From Limnoperna fortunei (lineage: Eukaryota; Mollusca; Bivalvia; Mytilida; Modiolidae), in contig OX104113.1 of the NCBI GenBank assembly GCA_944474755.1, forward strand, positions 48,871,644 to 48,935,643: a DNA stretch of 64,000 nt. Direction: 5' to 3'. The notes below the pieces were generated by a model. It was not told the DNA's origin, did not search any database, and saw only the letters and a list, made by a program, of their open reading frames with translations. The position numbers and the translations under genes were made by a program. Positions 23,301 to 35,142 of the stretch are shown here, piece by piece (within the stretch, counting starts at the first letter, position 1; each line of letters begins with the position of its first letter).

Positions 23301-26300
23301 ACCTTCAAATGATAACCACCTAGTACTAAACACCTCTTGAAACCTCTTCTCTGCCTTGTCAAAAATCATGGCCATTGCTTTTAACTCGGACATGTGTTTA
23401 TATGAATAATGATAATATTTGTAAATTTCATTTACTGTACCCTGATACTTTTTGAGGTAAGTAATGGAGTTTGCTGCTTGTGATGAGGCTAATGCTAATC
23501 TGTGTGCTATACAATGTGTCCTTATAAGTGTTACACTCTGCAAATTTTGTTGTAACACCTGACCTTACACCGGTCATGACACAGCACCATCTGTCGAAAT
23601 TGACATACACTTTGAAAAATCTAAGTTAAATGTTTCAAAAAGCGTTTTTACAGCTGCAAAAAAACCTTCAGAAGTGCCATCAGACAATTCAATTACAGAT
23701 AAAAATCTTGTTACAGAGACATTGGCTTTAAGATATCTAATATACACCATAAATGTCTTTTCTGTAGATCGGTCAGTAGATTCAGCTAGCATTACTGAAT
23801 AATAATTTGAGTGTGTCAGGTCAGCCATCAACTCTTTATCTACAACCTTGGCTAATGCTCTCTGCATATCTAAGACTGAGTCTGGACTATTATACATTGC
23901 ATTCTTTGCCTTTTGAATGGAGGTCACTGACTGAACACCATGATATGACAGAAGGTCATTCAAATCATTGAATGATGATGTTGGGTGATTATTCTTGGCC
24001 ATTCCAGTAAATGTTAGCCATGGAACTGGTAACATCTGCCTCATGTTGTCTGTTGGCGTTAGCTAAACCTTGGTCCCAGTTAACTTTCATCAATTTAGTT
24101 TGTTGAGCTTTTTGGTGGTCGGTCGTTCTGACATGATTTTGTATGCAGTCTTTAAGCATGGTCTGACAGCCTATAGTGAAAACGTTTGTTTCCGGCGTTC
24201 TTACAGCCTCTGCAGAACATTGCTTTTGCAGTCTCGTCAAAATATATAGACGGAAATATCTTCGACCATTCTACTTTAAATTTGGATTGCGTCAGACGGT
24301 CTGATCGGCTTTTGCCGGTATTAGATTTCTTGCCAGTATTTGGCTGTACCGCGATATTCGACCTTTGATTATTTGGCGTATTAAAATGGTTGGTAATCAT
24401 GATAATATTAATTGGCAATGTTTGAAAAGTTATAGAACTCTCCATTTGACACATATTTATTCCACTCATACTCATCGACTGACGTTTTGAGAAAATTGAG
24501 CAACTCATATCTGCATCCAAGCGAAGATCAATGATTGTAATTAAATTTATTTGTCGGCGTCATTATCGATGCTTGATCTCGTGTGTAAACAGTAATTAAC
24601 AGATTAATTATCAAACCATGTACTGTGACATGTCTATTACATTATTACTTGATTGGCTTGGGTCGTAAACTTGTACCAAAGGTAAGATTTGAGAATTTAC
24701 CTGTGCCGATTTTGACGATAAAAATTTTTGATTTTTAAAATTTTAAGTGGCGAATTACGTTCAAAATATATTTGTCATTTCTGAAAAGGATTCGCCAATT
24801 GCGAAAGTGGCGAGCGCTAGCTAAATCACTGCATGTATAATTATTATGCATGAAGAATTTTATTTCTCTCACTGTCATTAGTTAGTAAATAATCAGTTAG
24901 TTTGTATATTATTATCATGCCTTCAGATGATAATACCCAAGTGAATTGGGAAAGGGTATCCAACCTACTAAAATTATTATTAATATTATTTATTTCCTGC
25001 AAAATTTTTGATCTTTCTTTGTTCAGTTTTTGACATTGGAGAAGAACATGGATTTCAGCTCCCACTCCCGCGTCCCACAACCCACAAATTCTATTTTCTG
25101 CAGGAATATTTTTATATCTTCCTATTTCTATCTCTAACTTATGTGCACTTATTCTAAATTTTGTGAACATTTTCCTTTTATTTTCAGAAAGATAGTCTAA
25201 ATAAGGTTCATATGAAAAAATATTTTTAAATAGTCTGTAGGTTCTCAGTTTATTTCCAGACCTACTCTTATTGTCATTGAATATATCATCTTTCCAAATT
25301 TTGTTGTAAATAATTTTTACTTTCTTAATAATAAGTGATTTAATGTTATACTTGGATGTTATCCACATATTAAGGTTAATATTTTAGATTTTTCATGATA
25401 GATTTGATGCAACTATACCAGCTGCTTTTACCTGCATTATCTAGATTTACTGATTCTTCATAAGCATTTTTATGCCCCCGCAACGACATGTCGGGGGGCA
25501 TTAAGTTTTACTCATGTCCGTCCGTCCGTCTGTCTGTCCGTCCGTCTGTACGTCCGTACGAATTTCCGTCAAGCTTTTCTCAGAAACTGTACATCAGAAC
25601 AATTTGAAATTTGGCAGGGTGGTTCAGTATCACAAGTTGTATGTCCTAAGCGAATTTCAGACCTGTCGGACAACTACTTCCTGTTTGGGACTGGACCGAT
25701 ATGAAAATGTGTTAACATGAGTATGAAAATTTCCGTCAAGCTTTTCTCAGAAACCGTACATCAGAATAATTTGAAATTTGGCAGGGTGGTTCACAACTAC
25801 TTCCTGTTTTCGACTGGGCCGATTTGAAAATGTATCAACACGAGTATGAAAATTTCCGTCGAGCTTTACTCAGAAACCGTACATTAGAACAATTTGAAAT
25901 TTGGCAGGGTGGTTAAGTATCACAAGTTGTACGTCCTAAGCGACTTTCAGACCTGTTGGACAACTACTTCCTGTTTGGGACTTCCTTTAGCGGGGGCATC
26001 CGTGTCCCATGGACACATTCTTCAATTTTTTTTAGTGAAATGTCATCCGAAGAGTATAAATGTTGAAAGTACTTAAACATATTTCAGGGTTCACCACACT
26101 GGTGGGCAAGGTGGGCGACAAAGTGGCCCTACTATGACCTGAAGTTGCCCTAAGGCGCCCCAAAAGCGAAGTCAAAGTGGTCCTGTCATTTCCCTCAGGT
26201 CGCCCGATGGTTCACATAAGATACTTGTCAATCTGGTCCAAATACTTCACCCAGACTACCAATTTATCAGTAAATGTTTAATTCCAATAAAAAACGGCAA

Positions 26301-29300
26301 ACAATATGCGTATTTAACATTTTTCAACGATTTACGTCTTTCAAATGTATTACGCGCCATTTGTTTACCGGATGTGACTAGTTACCGGAAGTGAACAATG
26401 AAGGAAAGTAATGTACAATGGCCCATAATGAAAAATTGTAATTTTTGTCTCGCCTGCAACGAAAGTCGCCGGAGGCGAGACATATGTATGGGAATCCGGC
26501 GGCGGCGGCGTAAACACTTGACATCTTGCTTCGTATCTTTGTAAGCCCAAGCCCTAGGTCCATCAAATTTGGTCCAGAGGTAGCTTATGATGAGTACTTG
26601 CCAGTCAGTCACCTGTCACCTGACCTTGACCTCAATTTCACGGTCCAGCGACTACGTTAAAGTTTTAGGGTTACGACAGTTCCTCTGTAACTACGCATGG
26701 TAGGATGACAATATTTGGTGTATAGGTTGCTGATGACTAGTACATGACTGTCTGGTAGGTGTCACCTGACCTTGACCTCAATTTCACGGTCCAGCGACTA
26801 CGTTAAAGTTTTTGGGTTACGACAGTTCCTCTGTAACTACGCATGGTAGGATGACAATATTTGGTGTATAGGTTGCTGATGACTAGTACATGACTGTCTG
26901 GTAGGTGTCACCTGACCTTGACCTCAATTTCACGGTCCAGCGACTACGTTAAAGTTTTTGGGTTACGACAGTTCCTCTGTAACTACGCATGGTAGGATGA
27001 CAATATTTGGTGTATAGGTTGCTGATGACTAGTACATGACTGTCTGGTAGGTGTCACCTGACCTTGACCTCAATTTCACGGTCCAGCGACTACGTTAAAG
27101 TTTTTGGGTTACGACAGTTCCTCTGTAACTACGCATGGTAGGATGACAATATTTGGTGTATAAGTTGCTGATGACTAGTACATGACTGTCTGGTAGGTGT
27201 CACCTGACCTTGACCTCAATTTCACGGTCCAGCAACTACGTTAAAGTTTTTGGGTTACGACAGTTCCTCTGTAACTACACATGGTAGGATGACAATATTT
27301 GGTGTATAGGTTGCTGATGACTAGTACATGACTGTCTGGTAGGTGTCACCTGACCTTGACCTGAATTTCACGGTCCAGCGACTACGTTAAAGTTTTTGGG
27401 TTACGATAGTTCCTCTGTAACTACGCATGGTAGGATGACAATATTTGGTATATAGGTTGCTGATGAATAGTACATGACTGTCTGGTAGGTTCCACCTGAC
27501 CTTGACCTCAATTTCACGGTCCAGCAACTATGTTAAAGTTTTTGGGTTACGGCTGTTCCCCTGTAACTATGCAGGGTATGGTGACAATATTTTGTATACA
27601 GGCCGCTGCTGATATTAAATGCTATTTACGTAATGCTTATGACGAAATTTATTTTCGTTACTGATGCGGAATACAGGCGAGACGTTTTTCTGTGTCCACA
27701 CTTGTTTTGATAAACAAACACTTTAAATTGGTTTCAAACTTCAGTTCTTTCAAAGAGTATTGTACTTTAACAATTTTCTTTGATAAGTATATGAGCTCCA
27801 CTTGACAGAATAAAAGATGTATAGTAATTATTGACATCATGATAAGTTCTGTAGATGGGTGTCCCATGAAGCAATTTAGATCGGCGCAACTTTTTCCAAG
27901 TGGAAGTGTGCTGAACAGAATTATTTCTGAGTTTAATGTTATGTTATTCTATCTATCTTCTTTGGAAATTTGCTCAGATAAACATGGCATGTTCATAACA
28001 AACTGTTAGGAATATTATAATGCAAGAACTCACGAATTAAGTTTATGTCTAGACATATACAAATATTTTTGTTATCTATTTTTATTTGTGAATACCTTGT
28101 ACGGCTACAAGTACGATCAGTAGATCAAAAATAGTCCCTATATCTGGTGTTTTTTTCATTGATTAATGATAAAGGTAATGTGCTGTTTCATATTGCACAT
28201 CATGAATAATAATGAAAAAGAAAGAAAAAAAACTGAATCTAATTGTGTTATGGTTTTAAAAGACAAGATAAATAATCCTGGAAATTGATGTAAATAATGA
28301 AAAAATATAACTACCTCGAAATTAATTATTTGTGCGGTCCCCCTGACTTCTCCCTAGTGTCTCCTGAAGTCTCCCTATCAGGGCCTGACTTCTCCCTGTT
28401 TGGCTGCCAGGGAGAAGTGACTTCTCCCTACTTTTTTAGAGTGTGGTGACCCCTGCATATACGACGTGAATATATTGGTGTAAAGTGGATACCTTCCCAA
28501 TTATCCCATTACTGCTGAAGATGTTGACCTTTTTCCTACCCCTAATAAATATTAGCAAAATTTCAAATGAACATGTTCCTGTTTTAAGTTGTTAAGTAAT
28601 TTTGAAGTAAGACAATAATCATCTTTCTTTAGCTTATTACCAATAAAGCAACCCCATATCTCACTACCATATAACAAAACAGGTTTCACAGTATGATCAA
28701 ATAGGTGCATAATTGTTTTTATGCTAGGTCTTTTAGATTCAAAACATTTAGTCATTTTATAAAGCGCTTTAAGTCCTCGATTATGTCACTTTTAGCTTCC
28801 GTGAAGGATCAGCAGGTTGAAAAATCAAGTCCAAGGTATTTGTATGTTCTGCCCTTTTCAATTGGATTATCATTCAAATAAAAGGTGTTTTTAACTGTTT
28901 TCCCATTTTTATTAAAAACTATAGTTTTAGTCTTTTTAATATTTACTTCAAGGCCCCATGTCTTACAATAGGTATGTAATTTGTTAATAGATTTTTGGAG
29001 CCCCTTTGCAGTTTTTGATACCAATACAAGGTCATCTGCAAAAAGTAAACAATTTAAATTGACATTATTAAGATTAACAGGATCACAATCTGTTTCAAAA
29101 ATTTCTGGCAGGTCGTTTATGAATATTTTAAAGAGGTTAGGGCTCAAGTTATCACCTTGTTTAACTCCAATATTAGATTGGAAGCTGTCAGTGACATATT
29201 TTTTTCCTATTTTAACCGATAGTTCAGTATTACCATACATTTGTTTTATAATATCATAGAATAGGTCACTTGCTCCTATTTTCCTTAATTTATAAAATAA

Positions 29301-32300
29301 ACCTTTATGCCAGACCATGTCGAATGCTTTTCTAAAATCTACAAAGCAAGAAAAAAGCTGTTTGGTCTCTCCTGTGTATATTTATCTATTAAGGTTTTTA
29401 ATACAAAAACATGGTCTACAGTCCTTTTACCTCTACAAAAGCCTATTTGTTCTTTCTTGATAATATAATATTATTTCTAGATATCATAAAGTTTTCTAAT
29501 CTATTATTTAATATTTTGGCAAGATTGCTAACTACAGTGATTCCTCTATAATTTGAGGGATCATCTTTTGTTCCACTCTTAAAAATGGGAACAAGATATC
29601 CTCATGACCATTCTTTAGAATATTTGCCAGTGCTAAGTATTTTATTAAATGGTTTTTTTTTAATGAATTTAAAAGAATTGTCTAGCTGTTTTTAATCATT
29701 TCATTGGAAATAAGATGAAACCACAAGATTGTTTATTTTTTAACGAACTTATGGCTTTCGAAATTTCAGAATTTTTAGTAGTTATATCAAGCTCTGAAAA
29801 TATATTTTCTTTTTCTAGATTATTAAGTAAGTTATAAATGTCAAACGGATGATTTGCAGGTTCTCTGTTTAGATCCTGGAAGAATCCTGGATAGTACTAT
29901 CATTCACCCTACCGTCATTACAGATGTATTACAAGTTATTCGTTTCATGATAAAACATGAAGTAAATCACTGTAAATGGCTTCAACTAATTGACGACTTT
30001 CCAATTTAAAAAACGCCACCTAGTGTCCACTTCCGGTACTTAAAACTGTGGCTATAGTGGCAATTTGTCCTGTTGAAAACTTTTTGAAATGGACAATTGT
30101 CTTCAGGTGAATGACAGGTGTCAATATCTGAGTGAGGATGTTACTATAGTTCCCTGCTGTGTAAACATGATCGTTAACTAATTAACCAATGTTTATTTGG
30201 CCATTTACCTGATGCTTATAAAAGGTAGAACCCCAGCTGTTTTATAGCTTGATTAAACAAATTTACCAATGACATCCCTGTTCAAAGATTCAAACTCACC
30301 TGTTGCCTATGGCTACAGTAACATTCTGCCATGATGTTAATTAGATGAAAATTTAAGTTGGTCTAGGCAAACAATTAAAAAATAATACAAAATCTTTATT
30401 TTAAATATCATAGTCCTTTAGTGATGACAGCCGCGGTTTTTTTAATCGGAAGTAAAAGGGGAGATAAATCACGTAAAACTGAAAATGGGTCAATTAGTTA
30501 TGTAATTATAAAATCATTTATACTAAATGCCAAACCGCCTTGGAAAAAATTAGCTTGCATTGTTTTATTATTCCATCAACGTAAATAATTAATGTAAATA
30601 TGTTATTAATAGGACATCAAAGAGAGCATATATCCTGTTGCTCAACATTTTATGGTATCAGCATAATAGGGGGTGGCCTTGTCTATTCTCATATATCACT
30701 GCCTTTTAATTGGGGATGACATTGTACACACCAATCAGATGATACAATCAATTAGCACTGGACAGCCATGTGACCCTGGGGTGGTCTGACCTGTTCAGTG
30801 GGAAAGTCAGTTGGGCGTCTGGCAGGCATTGCAAAAGCAGCATTGTGCATAGTTATGTTCTTTTTACCCTCCCACCACTCCCTTGATTTATTTGTTTATT
30901 TTATATTAATATGTTTCTGCTTTTCATTTTTGTGTAGTGTTGTTTTATTAATTTTGTAATTGATGTAGTACATTTACCTCCCGTATGGGAGTACCACAGG
31001 ATTGCTTATTAATGTTATATTTGTCATTTGCATATACTGTTGTAACTTGTGTTGTACTGATAATGACAAATAATAAAAACTGTGGTTGACTTTGCCCAAA
31101 CCTGTCTTGTGTGTTACTTGAGAGTAAAGGATATTAATTAAGACAAGCTGCAATCTTCAGACATATCTGTGACCCCTCACTGAGCTCAGAATTTACAAGA
31201 GCACACACATTCACATATTGCATTGTTTCTGGTGTTGGTCTTGGTACATTAACACATGGGTAACTTCTTCACACCTCATACAATCAGAACATTTATCTTA
31301 AGTGGGTGGGGTAGGGGGGCAATCTGTGATGTCTTGTATTAATGTTATCATTTTATTACGAAATTATAGTAGAAAAAATTTAGATACAATAACCTGTTCG
31401 TGTTTAATGCTATGCTGCTGTTGTTTACTTGTTACAAAGTGTCCTTGACTTTTTCGGCCATTTTATTTTTGTTTCTAAAGGGACCATTCGTTGTTTACTA
31501 ACGGTCACTGCTTACATAACTTAAATGGTATTCAGACAAACGGCAAGACTTAATCTGCCTTAACTGCTGTCTGACGACATCACCTGAAGGATTTAGAATA
31601 GACAACAATCAATTATTCCTAAATTACAATTCCGTTCAAATTGAGGTTAAATTTTAATGTGGAAAATCGCCTGATCAAAATAAAAAACCACCATAAATTG
31701 AAACCCTGTATATAATGAGTAAATAATTGTTGATTTCAGAAAGTACCCTTTTTATCTACAAAAGGGGCATACATGTAAGCTGAACCATATGCGGTAATTA
31801 TAGGATAATTAATTGGGCGGAGTGAATATTCAAAATATGATCACTCGTGCCGTATAACGCATCTGATTAAACGTGCGCGCGGAACTTGTTCTGCGCACGA
31901 GTTTAATCTGATGCTTTATGCGGCACGAGTGATCATATTTTGAATATTCACGATGCCCAATTGATTATCCTATTTATTATATAGATCAAAATGTGTTTTC
32001 GTAAAACTTTAATGCTTAATCCTAAATTTTATGAACGGCGGCTGAATATCTGTATAGTAAAAAACCATTGTGACATTTTGGCGGGAACAAACCTGAGAGT
32101 GAAAATAAACGATAATTTTCATATGTGATTAACCGTGATTTCTGTCACTTGGAAAATTTGATATTTCATCTCTATCTATATAATAAACAGTTTTCATTTG
32201 ACACGAAAAAAATCCTCTCCAAAATAGGTTTATTGTAGTATACAAATTCAAATTCAAATTTTAAACATCTAAACAGAGTTTGTAAGTACCAATTTGTTTC

Positions 32301-35111
32301 TTTGATAGTTAATAAAATGATTTTTATAATTAAAAATTAATTATGAAGCTTGGACAAAGAAATCTATAAAAGCAATTAGTTTTAGTGTAATAACTAATTT
32401 ATGAACATTAATATATAAGATTAATACATCATACACAAAAGTTTTCCAGTGGGAATTAGTTTTTTAATTAGAACAGACCTTCAAAACACGCCCTTCTGGT
32501 CATGTGTTGCTCATACATAAATCTTGTTTACAGTTTTACTGCAATTGTTGTCTCAAAGCACCTCATATTAAATTTAAATTGATCAAGGAACATGAATAGA
32601 CATGTAGTTAGATTGAACCGTGGGTTACAAATTTAGCTTTATAGAGATGTTACAGTCTTAGAAATGAGCACCGGTCCGACGGTCAGCAGCCAGTAAAAAA
32701 GGCCATCTTGCTGGTGGATTTGTCTGCCAAGTCGGCCCAACTGACAGCTAAAAATTACACGCCATGTTTCCTTCTATGTTGTGATTCTCAAATTGTAGCT
32801 ATTAAACAAGTCGTTTATATCGGGTTTTATTACCTGTTCATGTCATAATTTTTTGGTTTAATTGGTCTATTATCTGTAATAAAATAATTTTAAACATTTG
32901 CTTTCTATTTATAAATAACATTTACATATAATGCCGTACACATGCACAGTTCTGGACTTTTCTCCAAATGGCAGCCTCCATGTTAAGGTATGTCGCCGGA
33001 GCAATACCAGGAAAGCCTTTAAAAAGACTGGCAGAAAATTCACTAAATGTAAGGGAAAGAAAGAAAAAATATGAAGAAAAAGGAGAAAAAACTTTTTTAT
33101 GTACTCCAGAGAATAATATATTAAATAAATTTATTGCATGAATTAAAACAGTTTATTATTAATGACATTTACATGCCAAAGTTGACCCATATTGTTTTTT
33201 TTTTCTGACCTGTAAAAATTTGGGATCTACAGGTCCGACTGACCTGTGTATTCAAATCAGAATTTATTTGACTGATGTTAAATTAATAATAATAATAATA
33301 ATTTATTGTCAAATAAATCACATTTAAATGATTTGTAACAGAAAACTAAATAAAGGCAAACAAACAAATAACGACAAAATAAAGTCTTTGAGTCTCCTAT
33401 CCTCAGTTCTGATGAAGGTGTATAAAGGAGGCAAAACTCTGAGTTCGCAGAAAATTTAATAAATTTTTATATTTGTTTGTATTTAAATATCCAAATTAAT
33501 CGAGACTTGATGAAGATTGATTTTTATTTTATTGAACAGATGATGACTTAGGGCTTACACGAGAGAACGATAGTGCGCAATCTCCCAAAGGTCATTCTTC
33601 AGAGACTGAATGATCAAGGTTGTAATAAAGGGTTGGGTCTAGGCGGGCGTGTAAGCCCTAAGTCATCATCTGTTCAATAAAATACAAATCAATCTTCATC
33701 AAGTCTCGATTAATTTGGATATTTTATTGAACTAGTGATGACTTAGAGGCTTCCACGAGATTTTAGAGCCATTACCACCTTGATCATTCAACCATATGAA
33801 TAAACAGTGACTTATCTTGTGCAGAATAAAAACTAATATTTAAGTAAAAAAGAATCTAATCTATTATGTAATCTACATGTACATGGTATCAATATGCAAC
33901 ATGCTTTTCTAACCTCAAAAAAGTCTATATCAAGTTTGTGAATTAACCTTTGGGGTCACGTGATCGTAATGACCTTTGGGAGATTGCGCACTATCGTTCT
34001 CTCGTGGAAGCCTCTAAGTCATCACTAGTTCAATAAAATTAAATTGTCTTAATCAGAGGTATTACTAGTTAATTTACAATATCAAAATCTATCAATAATT
34101 ATATTAATAAGCCTTCCTCCTCTGCTAACATAGTAACTTTACAAATAAGTCAATTTGTTTCCATTTGCAGGAACTGGTTCTTCATCAGATGAACCTGAAT
34201 ATACAAAGACACTTGAAATCATTACTAGGCTATCTCAGAAGTACTTGGTAAGAAACCAAAATAGAATTAGAATGTGTTACACCTCAAATGTGCAGTTCAT
34301 GAAACATAACAGAATAAATTTTTTTTAAATAAAAACAATAGGGTATTTTATATAAACAACAAAAAATTATTTGATATAAAGTCGTGAGCATGTCAAAAAA
34401 GAAATAATGTTATACAGCTTAGATGTTATAAATATGTCAGGTAAATCAAAATGTGCAACACACATAAGCATCATTATTGTGATAGATGGCTCAAATTGGA
34501 ACTAAAACCCAAAGTTTTACAATAAAATTGGCACAAAGTAGTTTGGACAGATCAGAATTAGTTCTGAAGTATAGTTTCACAAACTAGTGTGAAATAAAGT
34601 AGACATGAAATTTTTTTTGAATGTATGTGTTAATCAAGGTTTTACTGCTGTTCATTAATATTTTATCATGATTTCAGAATACAGGACAAAAATCATCTAA
34701 AAAAGGAAATGACAATGTAAGTATTGCATTGTTTACAATGTTATGGTTAGCCCACTTTTCTGGCTGGAAGGAGATAAACCATCATTATTCTTTTGTATCA
34801 TTTTCACCTTACTTTGGCAACCAAATGTGCCATTGTGTTTTTAGGTTTGTATTAAGTTTAAATTGTCTTATTGAAATTATTGATTTTCGCCCTGTATGTA
34901 CAATTTAGTTGCTGAATGATAACTTGAGAAAGATTCATAGTGATGATCCTTATAACACTGATACTTAAAGAATTTTTAGTTTCCACATGATAATTCAAAA
35001 TAAAGCTACATTGCTAAGGGAGGGGGTATCGGTGTATTATGAACATACTGTTTTATTTCAGTTAGTGTAATAATATTATCAGTTGAAGATTTTTCCCTTT
35101 TTTTTATGCTG

Positions 35112-35142
<31 letters not shown>

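Larger units (their letters stand above)
21166..24831 (-). mobile_element. hAT-superfamily DNA transposon, complete ends, inactive
   Basis: The left end CAGGGTTTTAGCCAG and the right end read inward (CAGTGATTTAGCTAG) match at 12 of 15 positions. CATGTA directly flanks both ends (21160-21165 and 24832-24837), a 6-bp target duplication rather than the usual 8. The element is 3,666 bp including a nested 905-bp insertion. It encodes a broken transposase on the minus strand and is inserted in the 3' untranslated part of the LINE. Confidence 0.85.
26085..28455. mobile_element. CAGGG-ended MITE (about 2.4 kb) inserted in the LINE
   Basis: The left end CAGGGTTCACCACACT matches the right end read inward (CAGGGGTCACCACACT) at 15 of 16 positions. 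The LINE coding sequence stops exactly at 28456. The flanks (CATATTT left, CATATAC right) give only an imperfect duplication. Inside is a second element, 26447-27683. The right end carries the paired GGGAGAAGTGACTTCTCCCT palindrome shared with 51841-51916. Confidence 0.8.
20706..29886 (-). mobile_element. 5'-truncated CR1/L2-like LINE, split by three later insertions
   Basis: The surviving pieces, in sense order, are 29886-28456 (reverse transcriptase and thumb), 26084-26034, 25470-24838 (C-terminal domain) and 21165-20706 (3' untranslated region and tail). The protein reading continues across the gaps: GRYPLYTNIFTSYM ends exactly at 28456, and NAYEESVNLDNAGKS resumes after 25470. The 3' end carries AATAAACATATTCTATTC and an (ATTCT)n tail near 20706-20720. 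CTGGATAG lies at both outer edges (20698-20705 and 29887-29894), a candidate 8-bp target duplication. Stops and frameshifts show it is dead. The clade (CR1, L2 or related) is an estimate from the RT motifs. Confidence 0.8.

Noticed and set aside
26621..27600. CRISPR-like array
   Set aside because: Repeats are contiguous 146-bp monomers with no unique spacers; the window is animal DNA.
28456..29886. Active LINE
   Set aside because: Endonuclease and ORF1 are missing, stops and frameshifts occur in the RT, and three insertions split it.
32931..33050. Alternative first exon for sororin (ATG at 32931 or at 32970)
   Set aside because: The first frame would create TGA when joined to exon 2 at 34171, and the second ends in phase 0 while exon 2 needs phase 1. 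The exon at 20372 fits without change.
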